Below are positions 1-7,588 of a stretch of 64,000 bases of DNA, piece after piece (the first letter of the stretch is position 1; each line of letters starts with the position of its first letter). Source of the stretch: SHZI01 sp963698405 (GTDB lineage: Bacteria > Pseudomonadota > Gammaproteobacteria > Steroidobacterales > GCA-2729495); NCBI GenBank assembly GCA_963698405.1, contig CAVOQT010000001.1:124001-188000 (forward strand), written 5' to 3'. The notes under the pieces are model-generated. The model did not search any database and was not told the origin of the DNA. It saw nothing but the letters and a program-made list of their open reading frames with translations. Both the position numbers and the translations under genes were made by a program.

Positions 1-68
1 ACGGCCCTGACTCGAAATCAGTGGGGGGCGCAAGCCCCACGGGGGTTCAAATCCCTCTCCCTCCGCCA
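1..68 (+). tRNA. tRNA-Ser (CGA), 5' part outside the window
   Basis: The window opens in the anticodon stem. The seven-base loop CTCGAAA (11-17) puts anticodon CGA at 13-15, reading codon UCG. A long G/C-rich variable arm follows (about 23-39), then a T-loop TTCAAAT, and the sequence ends in discriminator G and an encoded CCA at 66-68. The long variable arm and G discriminator fit class II serine tRNA. The D-arm and 5' acceptor strand are not in the window. Serine tRNA genes are frequent integration sites, which matters for the accessory genes just downstream. Confidence 0.9.
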
Positions 69-102
69 CTCAAGCATCCAGGACAATCCGACAAGATCCG
101 AT

Positions 103-130
103 AACCCCGCATAAGAGCGGGGTTTTTCTT
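103..130 (+). terminator. Rho-independent terminator of the tRNA gene
   Basis: An eight-base arm AACCCCGC (103-110) pairs with GCGGGGTT (117-124) across a six-base loop, and a T-rich tail runs on from 123. It lies 35 bases past the tRNA CCA end and would end the tRNA transcript. Confidence 0.85.
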
Positions 131-253
131 TGTCTGTGGTATCCAAGGCTGTCTTGGGAAGTGGGGCCTTGCCCTGAGATTGCTGGCAGTGTTGCCCACG
201 ACTTCCTCAAGGTGCGCGCCATGCAGCACGCTGCAGAAAACCGGAGCTCCCGG

Positions 254-1114
254 CTAAGTTGTTGTTGGCACCAGGCCGGATTGCTCAACGTCGCGTACGA
301 AAGATCGGCTTACCGGCACTTCGAGTCCGTTGCGCAGCTTCAGAAACAATTGGCTATTCTTTCGCTCGTAGCTAATGACCGATCCATCCGCTACCCAGAA
401 TGAGCGATGGACCTGCAGGCCGGGCACTTCTGCCAATTCCTTCAGTGCATCGCCGAAGCGATAAAGTATCAATTCAGATCCGCTGGCCGTGTGCACAGAA
501 ATGTAGTGCTCCTGGGCCTGGATGGCGAGCAGTCCCTGCCGCCGCTGTTCTGTTACCCGATCCAGGAATGCCGGCGCCGGTGCGCCGGGCCTTGCTTTCG
601 GAATTTCGATCCGCACCGGGTCGTAGATGGTATTCCCGATCAGGAAGCGTGCGGAGAGGTTGGCGCTCAACCAGATCACCATATGTCCCAGTACACCAAA
701 GAGCACCGGGATAGACCATAGATTGGTCAGAGCCGGTGGACGCACAGTGAAGGGCGAGGGGGACGTGCCCAGCCACTGCTCAAACACCCGATCCAGCAGG
801 TAAAAGTAGCCTAGTAAATCGGCGGTCAGAAATGCCAGCGCACCCGCCAGCGCAAGACCGAGCCAGAGTCTCCGGTCTGTGTTTCCGGTCCGGGCTAGAA
901 CAATTTTGCTAAGGAAATGGCTGAGCCACCACAACGGAAATATTGCGGACAGCCAGTACAGAAAGCCGGAACTCATGGCCAGGAGAGACAGCGGTTTTGG
1001 GGAGGCAAGGCCAGCCGTCAGGCACTGGATGATCGGCAGTACCCACAGGGTCCACAGCAGTGCGCGATTTTCGCGTTTTCGCTGCTGATCCGATTTTTTC
1101 TGAAATTCGCTCAC
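254..1114 (-). CDS. Membrane-bound LytTR-family transcriptional regulator
   Basis: The 286-residue protein has four predicted membrane segments (about 18-37, 43-70, 82-107, 128-155) and a C-terminal LytTR DNA-binding domain (about 185-280), with the typical 'EHYISVHTASG' start and 'SRSFVRDVEQ' end. It probably senses a membrane or periplasmic signal directly, since no histidine kinase is nearby. I chose the GTG at 1114, preceded by a weak GGGGTG. The frame stays open to 1321, but that extension overlaps an IS3 remnant read in another frame and is low-complexity. It is divergent from the TonB-dependent receptor at 1494, its most likely target. Confidence 0.82.
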   Translation of the reverse strand: MSEFQKKSDQQRKRENRALLWTLWVLPIIQCLTAGLASPKPLSLLAMSSGFLYWLSAIFPLWWLSHFLSKIVLARTGNTDRRLWLGLALAGALAFLTADLLGYFYLLDRVFEQWLGTSPSPFTVRPPALTNLWSIPVLFGVLGHMVIWLSANLSARFLIGNTIYDPVRIEIPKARPGAPAPAFLDRVTEQRRQGLLAIQAQEHYISVHTASGSELILYRFGDALKELAEVPGLQVHRSFWVADGSVISYERKNSQLFLKLRNGLEVPVSRSFVRDVEQSGLVPTTT

Positions 1115-1176
1115 TTGTATGCACCCCGAGCGGATGCTGCCGGCGACATCGATGGCGAGCGCTTTATATTCACCGG

Positions 1177-1299
1177 CAATAGATCGCCGCAGTGCTTGTG
1201 CCAGTTGTAGATGGCCTGAACCGACAGGTTGTGGCGTTTGGGCATCACCGACATGATCTCCCGATCCGCCTCTCGCAGGAACATCACCATCTGCTGTTG
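1177..1299 (-). pseudogene. IS3-family OrfA remnant
   Basis: A short minus-strand frame reads 'FLREADREIMSVMPKRHN' followed by 'LSVQAIYNWHKHCGDL'. This matches the helix-turn-helix N-terminus of IS3-type OrfA (usual form: LREADR...VAKRHGVSEQTIY.WRK.FG). No OrfB, frameshift site or terminal inverted repeats are visible, so only a fragment of about 40 codons is left. It lies in the spacer between the LytTR gene and the TonB-dependent receptor and may supply part of that control region. Confidence 0.6.
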
Positions 1300-1493
1300 T
1301 ATGCAGGTCATTGTAATTCAAGAATCATGAATGCCATTGAAGAAATTCCCCAGTTAAATCAAGAAATGGCTTGACGCAGGACTTCCAAGTGATTACGCGC
1401 CATGAATAGTATCGGGCAGGGGTGTTCAGGCGAGTTTTCGAGCGTTCTGATAGCCAATTGCAGAGAACTTAAATTGGGTGGGGGCTGAAATTT

Positions 1494-3791
1494 ATGCTTA
1501 GGTCTTGTAAGTGGGTACTGACGATTGTGGCGGTGGCGGGCACCAGCTCGCCATTGCTGGCGCAGGTTGGGTCTGCCCCGGAAGAGATTGTGGTGACGGT
1601 GCGCAAGATGGAAGAGAAGCTGCAGGACGTGCCACTGGCCGTCACTGCGCTGCCTGAATCGACTCTGGAGCGTGCCACCGTCCAGTCGATGAGCGATATA
1701 GCGGGCCTGACTCCGGGTCTTAGCTTCCAGGATTTCAACGTGGGCGCACTGTCGACGCCGGTCATTCGCGGTTTGGCGCAATCCAACATTCAGGGTCGCG
1801 AAAACAACGTGGGTATGTTCCTGGATGGCGTGTATCTGCCAAGTCGCAACAACCTGGACCCTGAACTGCTGGATTTGCAGCGGGTCGAGGTCGTAAAGGG
1901 GCCGCAAAGCGCCCTGTACGGTCGTAGCACCTTCTCCGGGTCGATCAATTACATTACCAAAGCGCCCTCCGATGAGCTGGATCTCAAAGTATCGGGTTCA
2001 TTGGGCTCGGATGAGTACAAGGACGCGCAGCTCAATGTGTCCGGACCGATTACCGATACGATTTCCGGTACGGCGGCTATTGCCTACCGTGAGTTTGACG
2101 GCACGATCAGCAATGTCGCCAGTAGCGATAATCTGGGCGGCTACGACAACACCTCCGGCCTGGCCAAGCTGCGTTGGCAGCCGAATGACCAGTTGACGGC
2201 CAGCCTGATGGGCTTTGTATCGAGCAAAAAGACCGAGTCGGCCGGTGTTTTTAACATCGACCCGAACTGCGGCAGCAGTGCGGCGGTGCCCCCCTTCAAT
2301 CCCGGTGGTGCGTTCACGTACACCTGCGGCACGCTGCCGTTCCGGGAACCCGTCAGCGTGAATCCGCTGGCGAGTGGCGGTGATTCCGACATGACGCTGG
2401 TCACGCTCGACGTTTCCTATGACTTCGGTGAAATGACCCTGACCAGCGTGACGGGTTATACCGACAGCAGCTGGGATGCCATCACCGACTACGACGCCAA
2501 TGCGGATGGCGTCGCCTACCGGACCTTTGACAACCTGGGCGCTCCGGCGGGAACCACCCTGATCAGCAACCTGTACTTCAACACAGCTGACGACGATACG
2601 CTGAGTCAGGAATTCAGGCTGGAGGGTGGCGGTGACGTGTTCACCTGGCTGGGTGGTGTCTACTGGACTTCGGAGAATTCCGACTCTTCCAGTGCACTGA
2701 CGCTTGATTCCAGCAATCTGCCTGCGGGCTACACCATTGCTCCCGGGTTTCTCAACGCGTACCTGACGCCTGATCCGTTGCAGCCCAATTTTATTCCTAC
2801 GCAGGCGACGGCCGATGTCGATATCTACGCGGCTTTTGCGCGAGGTCAGTGGACGATCAACGACCGGAGTCGTTTGTCACTTGAAGGCCGGTACACCCAC
2901 GAAAAGAAGGAGGTCAACGGTAAGGCGTCCTTCGTCGGCGCAGCTTCGGGCCCGCAATCGAATTCCTGGGACAATTTTGCGCCACGCATCACGTACGACT
3001 TCGATCTCACTGACGAGATCATGTTGTACGGTTCGGTTGCCAAGGGCATCAAGTCCGGCGGGTTCAATACCAGCTATTCAGCCCTGTACCCGGACGAGCA
3101 GTACTACGATGAGGAAACCAACGTTACCTATGAACTGGGTTCCAAAGGTACGGTTGCCGATGGGCGACTTCGCTACGACTTGGCGATCTTCTATGTCGAT
3201 TGGGATGACATGCAGATCAACAGCGCCTCACAGGATCCGACATTCATCGGTTCTGTAGTGCGCAACACGGGGTCGGCAACGTCACAGGGCTTCGAAGTGC
3301 AGCTGGATGGCATTGTCACCGACTGGCTGACAGCGGGCGGTGGTTACGCATATTCCGATCCGGAGTTTGACAGTGGCGTTATTGACCTTTCCATCGCCAG
3401 CATTTGTGGTGACGGATCCCTGTGTACTACCAATGTCGGTGGTCAGCAGGTTGGTCGCACAATCAAGAATCAGTACAACCTGTTTGTGGATTTGCACGCA
3501 GGCCTGACCAGCGACTGGAGCTGGTATGCGCGAGCCGACTACGTCTATCGCGACGAGCAGCCCGCCCGTTCTGCGAACCTGCAGTTTATCGACGATGTGA
3601 CTTTGGTGAATGCGCGTTTCGGTATAGCCAATGACCACTGGGACATCGCGATATGGGCAAAAAACCTGTTTGACGAAGACTACGTCACTTCGCAGATCCG
3701 GCAGCCACGGCTGAGTGATTTCGTGAGCCCGACCACCGTTATTGAAGGCAACCAGCGGCAAGTGGCGCTTACGTTCTCTTATCGACTGTAG
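1494..3791 (+). CDS. TonB-dependent outer-membrane receptor
   Basis: The 765-residue protein has a signal peptide (about 1-23) and a TonB-box-like stretch 'EEIVVTVRK'. A plug domain follows (about 45-155), with 'DIAGLTPGLSFQ', 'VIRGLAQSN' and 'RVEVVKGPQSALYGRS', then a beta-barrel ending in 'ALTFSYRL'. Such receptors take up siderophores, vitamins, sugars or hydrophobic substrates using TonB energy. The plug style is that of environmental Proteobacteria receptors for organic substrates; the ligand cannot be read from sequence. The hydrolase starts six bases after the stop, and a LytTR regulator is divergent upstream, so uptake and processing of one substrate is likely. Confidence 0.93.
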   Translation: MLRSCKWVLTIVAVAGTSSPLLAQVGSAPEEIVVTVRKMEEKLQDVPLAVTALPESTLERATVQSMSDIAGLTPGLSFQDFNVGALSTPVIRGLAQSNIQGRENNVGMFLDGVYLPSRNNLDPELLDLQRVEVVKGPQSALYGRSTFSGSINYITKAPSDELDLKVSGSLGSDEYKDAQLNVSGPITDTISGTAAIAYREFDGTISNVASSDNLGGYDNTSGLAKLRWQPNDQLTASLMGFVSSKKTESAGVFNIDPNCGSSAAVPPFNPGGAFTYTCGTLPFREPVSVNPLASGGDSDMTLVTLDVSYDFGEMTLTSVTGYTDSSWDAITDYDANADGVAYRTFDNLGAPAGTTLISNLYFNTADDDTLSQEFRLEGGGDVFTWLGGVYWTSENSDSSSALTLDSSNLPAGYTIAPGFLNAYLTPDPLQPNFIPTQATADVDIYAAFARGQWTINDRSRLSLEGRYTHEKKEVNGKASFVGAASGPQSNSWDNFAPRITYDFDLTDEIMLYGSVAKGIKSGGFNTSYSALYPDEQYYDEETNVTYELGSKGTVADGRLRYDLAIFYVDWDDMQINSASQDPTFIGSVVRNTGSATSQGFEVQLDGIVTDWLTAGGGYAYSDPEFDSGVIDLSIASICGDGSLCTTNVGGQQVGRTIKNQYNLFVDLHAGLTSDWSWYARADYVYRDEQPARSANLQFIDDVTLVNARFGIANDHWDIAIWAKNLFDEDYVTSQIRQPRLSDFVSPTTVIEGNQRQVALTFSYRL

Positions 3792-3797
3792 TCAGCC

Positions 3798-4844
3798 ATG
3801 CCTGTAGGGAATGGTCAGCCAGTGCCCCCGCGCGTCAGTCGCGCGGGGGCACTGGCCCGTCAGGCGGGCTTCGCTGTCAAATGGCTCGTCCTGGGCGTGG
3901 CTGCGGTGGCATTGCTGGTAATCAGTGCACCGTGGCTACTGCCTGAGCGACAGCAGCTCAGTCTGCAGACCCTCGAATCCCGGTACGCCACGCCCGCATC
4001 GCGCTTTGCGGACCTGGATGGCCTGCGTTTGCACTACACCGACGAGGGTGAGGGTCCGGTCGTCGTGCTGCTGCATGCGTCTTTTATGGACCTGCGAAGC
4101 TGGGACAGTCTGAGCAATTATCTGAAGCCGGGCTATCGAGTGATACGGCTGGACCTGCTTGCGTCCGGACTCACCGGGCATGAACCCAATGACCGCTATT
4201 CCTTCGACCGCAATCTGGAGCTGGTTGACCAGTTGACCCAGCGGCTGGGCATACGCGAATTCGCCTTGCTCGGTACCTCATCTGGCGGCATCGTTGCCTT
4301 CAATTTTGCGGCGCGCTATCCGGAGCGGGTAACCCGGCTGATTCTCGTCAACTCGGCGGGTATGCCACGCAATGCCAAGACCAATCCCAATCGGGGTCAG
4401 GGCAATCCCTTGATGTCCTGGCTTTCCCGCCGTTACCAGACTCGCGGGATGGTGCGGGACAATCTGGCTACCAATTTTGTCGAGCCCCATGAGCCGCCCC
4501 AGTGGCTGGTTGACCGAAGCTACGACATGCGCCTGCGCAAGGGTTTGCAGAGAGAGGGGGCGCTCCTGCTCCGCAATTTCAGTACGGGTGACCCGCAGGC
4601 AGTGTTGTCCGGTGTGCGCGCGCCAACGCTCATTATCTGGGGCCTGGAAAATCAGACAGTCTTTCATCTTGAGGCGGATGTCTTCCGGGCCTGGCTGACC
4701 GGCGCACCATCGCTGGTCAAAAAGTACCCCGGTGTGGGCCACTACCTCTATCTGGAAGCGCCTGAGCAGTTTGAGAAGGACGTCGGTGATTTTCTGGCGG
4801 GCCGGATGGATCAGCAACTGACTACATGTCAACGCGTGCCCTGA
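3798..4844 (+). CDS. Membrane-anchored alpha/beta-fold hydrolase
   Basis: The 348-residue protein has one N-terminal membrane segment (about 29-47) and an alpha/beta hydrolase domain. It shows the oxyanion region 'LLHASF', the nucleophile elbow G-T-S-S-G (Ser161) and a C-terminal His315 in 'GVGHYLYL'. The usual acid position reads 'WGLENQ', with Asn where Asp is normal and Glu just before it, so the acid may have shifted or activity may be altered. The first codons contain a perfect 15-bp hairpin (3819-3855). No good ribosome site precedes the ATG, so coupling to the receptor gene or a later start is possible. The substrate is unknown. Confidence 0.85.
   Translation: MPVGNGQPVPPRVSRAGALARQAGFAVKWLVLGVAAVALLVISAPWLLPERQQLSLQTLESRYATPASRFADLDGLRLHYTDEGEGPVVVLLHASFMDLRSWDSLSNYLKPGYRVIRLDLLASGLTGHEPNDRYSFDRNLELVDQLTQRLGIREFALLGTSSGGIVAFNFAARYPERVTRLILVNSAGMPRNAKTNPNRGQGNPLMSWLSRRYQTRGMVRDNLATNFVEPHEPPQWLVDRSYDMRLRKGLQREGALLLRNFSTGDPQAVLSGVRAPTLIIWGLENQTVFHLEADVFRAWLTGAPSLVKKYPGVGHYLYLEAPEQFEKDVGDFLAGRMDQQLTTCQRVP
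3819..3855. repeat. Perfect 15-bp inverted repeat in the hydrolase 5' end
   Basis: CCAGTGCCCCCGCGC (3819-3833) and its exact complement (3841-3855) flank a seven-base loop. The hairpin is very GC-rich and starts 28 bases after the receptor stop codon. No T-tract follows, so it is not a standard intrinsic terminator. In mRNA it would fold within hydrolase codons 8-20 and could limit translation or protect the upstream receptor message. Confidence 0.8.
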
Positions 4845-4868
4845 CGGCAGCATTTCGGGAGTACAACA

Positions 4869-5855
4869 ATGAAAACGATTACTGATGGAACTGAACTATC
4901 GCGTCGTAACGCCATGAAAGGCATGGTGGGTATTGGTTCGATGGCTGTGCTTGGCGGTGGCGTTCAGCCGGCGCTGGCGCGCCCGACAGTGCCGGTGCGT
5001 TTCGATGATCCGGAATGGAATCGCGATGCGCTGGCACGGCTGCAGGGCAACCTGAGCTTTGGCAAGGTCAAGTACGGCTGGTACAGCGGTACGGTATGTG
5101 GTGTCCGGGACGGTGAGGCGGTCAGGCCCATTATGGGTTATGAGGGCTTCTCTGCCGCCCGTCTGGTCGACAACGGCGATGGCTCATATCAGAAACTGTT
5201 GCGCGAAGTTCTTTACTACAAGGATCTGGCGACGGGCGAGATTCTGGATCGCTACACAAATCCCTACACCGGTGAAGCCGTCAAGGTTGTGCCGGTCGCA
5301 AATGATCCCTTCAACCTGGTGCTGGAAAAGTATTATCCGAAAAGCCCCAGTTACGGCGGGTTGCGTGCTGCCGACGAAGCAAGGCGGCCGATGCTGTTGC
5401 CGTGGAAAATTACCAAGCCGGATACAGTGACGCTGGCTACCGACATACACATGTATTACCCGTCTGCCTTGCAGCCTGACAAATGGCCGCGAGAGTCTGC
5501 TGGAAAGTCGGTTCGTGTTTCGGAGCTGTTCCGTTACGTTATCGCGAAAGAGGATCTTGAAGACCCGTCGCTTACTTCAGTGGAATTCACGGGTACCTGG
5601 TCGCGGGTTACGCCCTGGCTTCCATGGATGCTGATGGGGCAGGTGCCGGGCCATATCCTCTATATGGGCATCATGGGCGGCTATGACAATCTCGATATGG
5701 TGTCTGATGCAGTCATCGAGTATGCACAGAAGCACCACCCGAAATTCTTCGACGCCCCGGCAGAGTGGGTTGATCCCAGTTTCTCGAGCCTTGAGGACTA
5801 TGCGCGAACGCAAAAGCCTGCACCAGTCAAACGCTCACCGGCGGGGTCGCAATAG
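4869..5855 (+). CDS. Tat-exported DUF1838 family protein
   Basis: The 328-residue protein begins with a twin-arginine signal (S-R-R-N-A-M-K at 11-17, a hydrophobic stretch, then 'ALARP'), so it is exported folded, often a sign of a bound cofactor or metal. The rest matches my knowledge of DUF1838, with 'LQGNLSFGKVKYGWYSG' and late aromatic-rich 'RVTPWLPWMLMGQ'. The biochemical role of the family is not known to me. It lies 24 bases after the hydrolase, so the receptor, hydrolase and this protein probably form one operon. Confidence 0.82.
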   Translation: MKTITDGTELSRRNAMKGMVGIGSMAVLGGGVQPALARPTVPVRFDDPEWNRDALARLQGNLSFGKVKYGWYSGTVCGVRDGEAVRPIMGYEGFSAARLVDNGDGSYQKLLREVLYYKDLATGEILDRYTNPYTGEAVKVVPVANDPFNLVLEKYYPKSPSYGGLRAADEARRPMLLPWKITKPDTVTLATDIHMYYPSALQPDKWPRESAGKSVRVSELFRYVIAKEDLEDPSLTSVEFTGTWSRVTPWLPWMLMGQVPGHILYMGIMGGYDNLDMVSDAVIEYAQKHHPKFFDAPAEWVDPSFSSLEDYARTQKPAPVKRSPAGSQ

Positions 5856-6010
5856 AGACGCAGCCGCGGAGAGGCAGACCCGTCCGGTGCATCGCGTAGT
5901 TGGGCTTCAGCGCCGCTACAGGACTACTTCGTACAGCCCACGAACCAGTTGGTGCTGACTGTTGGCCTTGGCGGTGCGGCTACTATGAGTTCTGTCACCA
6001 AGGGGCTGCC

Positions 6011-7195
6011 ATGGATATTGCCGCTAACGCCATCAACTCGCTGGGCATGGACCTGCTAAGGGGCCAGGGCCCCGGTGATCGGAATGTCCTGCTCTCTCCA
6101 TACTCTGTCCAGACGGTCCTTGCGATGGCCTATGCGGGCGCGGAGGGCGAGACGCGAGCAGAGATGGCGAGGGCACTCCACTTTCCGGCGGACGAGCCGG
6201 AACTGCATCGCTCGTTCGCCGACCTTCGTGTGGCGCTGGGAGGGTACCCGCCGGAAGCAACACCACGATCGCTTTTTGATGTTTCCGGTAGCCGTCATGG
6301 CATTCTGACAACCGCCAATCGGCTATTTGTCCAGGCAGGCTATGGTATTCGTCCCCAGTATCTGGCGGTACTAAAGGACGGCTATGACTCGTCGCTCGAA
6401 GCGCTCGATCTCGCTGGTCAACCGGACAGTGCTGCCGCTGCGATCAACGACTGGATTGCGGCGCAAACCGAGCGGCGCATACACGATGTGATCATGCCCG
6501 GAGCCATCAATAAAGCGACCCGGCTGCTGCTGGTCAACGCCATCTATTTCAAGGCCCCCTGGATCAGCGCGTTCAATGAATCCCTGACGGTGGCTGAATC
6601 GTTCCATCTGGCTAACGGCCAGTGCGTGGATGTACCGACCATGCGGCGTACCGGCGATTACGGCTACGCCCGGCACGACGGGTATACCGTGCTGAGTCTG
6701 CCCTATGCGAGGCGCGCCGTTCACTTGGTCATCGTCCTTCCGGATCAGGCGGGCGGACTGGCGTCGGTCGAGGCGCGACTGACAGCGGGGCTCATCGCCA
6801 ATTGCAGCGATCTGCCGGACCGGGAAGTCGCTATTCACCTGCCGAGGTTCCGGATCGAGCCACCTGTCATGGCGTTCGGCGAGCAACTACAGGCGCTGGG
6901 TATGCACTGTGCCTTCGACCGACCACGCGGCAGCGCGAATTTCGAGCGCATGGCGCCACGGCATGGCCAGGACTATCTGGCTATTTCGGAAGTTTTCCAA
7001 AAGACTTTCCTGAAGCTCGATGAGCACGGCACCGAAGCCGCCGCAGCGACTGGCAGCGCGCAGCCAGGGTGCGCGCCTCCGCAAGAAAAGCCACCGCCGG
7101 TTGAGGTCAAAGTGGATCGGCCGTTCTTCTTTGCCATCCAGCATCGGGAAAGTGGCACCTGCTTGTTTATGGGGCGTGTCACCGATCCGCGTTGA
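6011..7195 (+). CDS. Serpin (serine/cysteine protease inhibitor)
   Basis: The 394-residue protein has serpin hallmarks: 'NVLLSPYSVQTVLAMAYAGAEGET', 'LLLVNAIYFKAPW', 'FLKLDEHGTEAAAAT' and a C-terminal 'DRPFFFAIQH...LFMGRV'. The hinge E-H-G-T-E-A-A-A-A-T (338-347) has small residues at P15-P9, as in inhibitory serpins. Counting from P17 = Glu338 gives P1 = Cys354 and P1' = Ala355 in a Pro-rich loop. The ATG at 6011 has AAGGGG five bases upstream. The frame extends to a TTG at 5900, but that part does not resemble a secretion signal, so the protein appears cytoplasmic. Serpins are patchy in Proteobacteria, which suggests transfer. Confidence 0.92.
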   Translation: MDIAANAINSLGMDLLRGQGPGDRNVLLSPYSVQTVLAMAYAGAEGETRAEMARALHFPADEPELHRSFADLRVALGGYPPEATPRSLFDVSGSRHGILTTANRLFVQAGYGIRPQYLAVLKDGYDSSLEALDLAGQPDSAAAAINDWIAAQTERRIHDVIMPGAINKATRLLLVNAIYFKAPWISAFNESLTVAESFHLANGQCVDVPTMRRTGDYGYARHDGYTVLSLPYARRAVHLVIVLPDQAGGLASVEARLTAGLIANCSDLPDREVAIHLPRFRIEPPVMAFGEQLQALGMHCAFDRPRGSANFERMAPRHGQDYLAISEVFQKTFLKLDEHGTEAAAATGSAQPGCAPPQEKPPPVEVKVDRPFFFAIQHRESGTCLFMGRVTDPR

Positions 7196-7213
7196 GCAGG
7201 TCTGTGTAGCGTC

Positions 7214-7360
7214 GTTGACTTCACGGCGCTGGTCATCCCACTCGCTGGGAAGTGCTGGATGATTGATCAGGCGCCGGGCGCTCATGTCGGCAGGTTGTTT
7301 GCCCTGGACGATTCTTGACACGATGTCGGGGTCAGGAATGCCAGCATGACCGGCTGATAT
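7214..7360 (-). pseudogene. Serine recombinase C-terminal remnant
   Basis: The minus strand reads 'PDIVSRIVQGKQPADMSARR' followed by 'LINHPALPSEWDDQRREV'. This resembles the C-terminal tail of large serine recombinases (usual form: LAPDI.E.I..GRQP..LTA..L....LPL.W.EQR..LG). The catalytic resolvase domain and zinc region are missing. I read it as a decayed integrase end; it is too short to say which element it came from. Confidence 0.55.
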
Positions 7361-7403
7361 ACGGGACATCTCCGGGCCACCATGTGAGCCTGGGAGGAGT
7401 CAC

Positions 7404-7493
7404 ATGAGCAGAATACGTGAACCGTATCCCGCTCCCTGTGCCAAAAAATGCGCTTCAGCGCACAGCGCAGATCTCAACCCACCCGCAACATAA
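7404..7493 (+). CDS. Possible 29-residue peptide
   Basis: An ATG at 7404 follows GGGAGGAG (7392-7399) at good spacing and reads 'MSRIREPYPAPCAKKCA...' to a TAA at 7491. The product is basic, with two cysteines spaced C-x3-C, and I recognise no family. It lies next to mobile-element debris and could equally be the broken start of a lost gene. Confidence 0.25.
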   Translation: MSRIREPYPAPCAKKCASAHSADLNPPAT

Positions 7494-7588
7494 TGCTCAA
7501 CCAATTATGTTAATTGAATTGCTTCAACTCGTAGATTGAACGGCAGATTTCCATTCCGGTATTTAACTGATTGCAAGGAGACTATGTT

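Larger units (their letters stand above)
7196..7588. other. Intergenic stretch with mobile-element debris and an AT-rich promoter zone
   Basis: The first half (7214-7360) holds a minus-strand serine recombinase remnant. The middle holds a possible 29-codon ORF with a strong ribosome site (7404-7493). The last 90 bases, including AATTATGTTAATTGAATTG near 7502-7520, are much more AT-rich than their surroundings and probably contain the promoter of the lipoprotein gene. Confidence 0.55.

Noticed and set aside
1115..1321. An N-terminal extension of the LytTR protein to 1321
   Set aside because: The extra residues are low-complexity and share DNA with an IS3 OrfA remnant in another frame; the GTG at 1114 starts just before the first membrane segment.
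3819..3855. The hairpin as an intrinsic terminator of the receptor gene
   Set aside because: There is no T-tract after the stem and the hydrolase reading frame runs through it.
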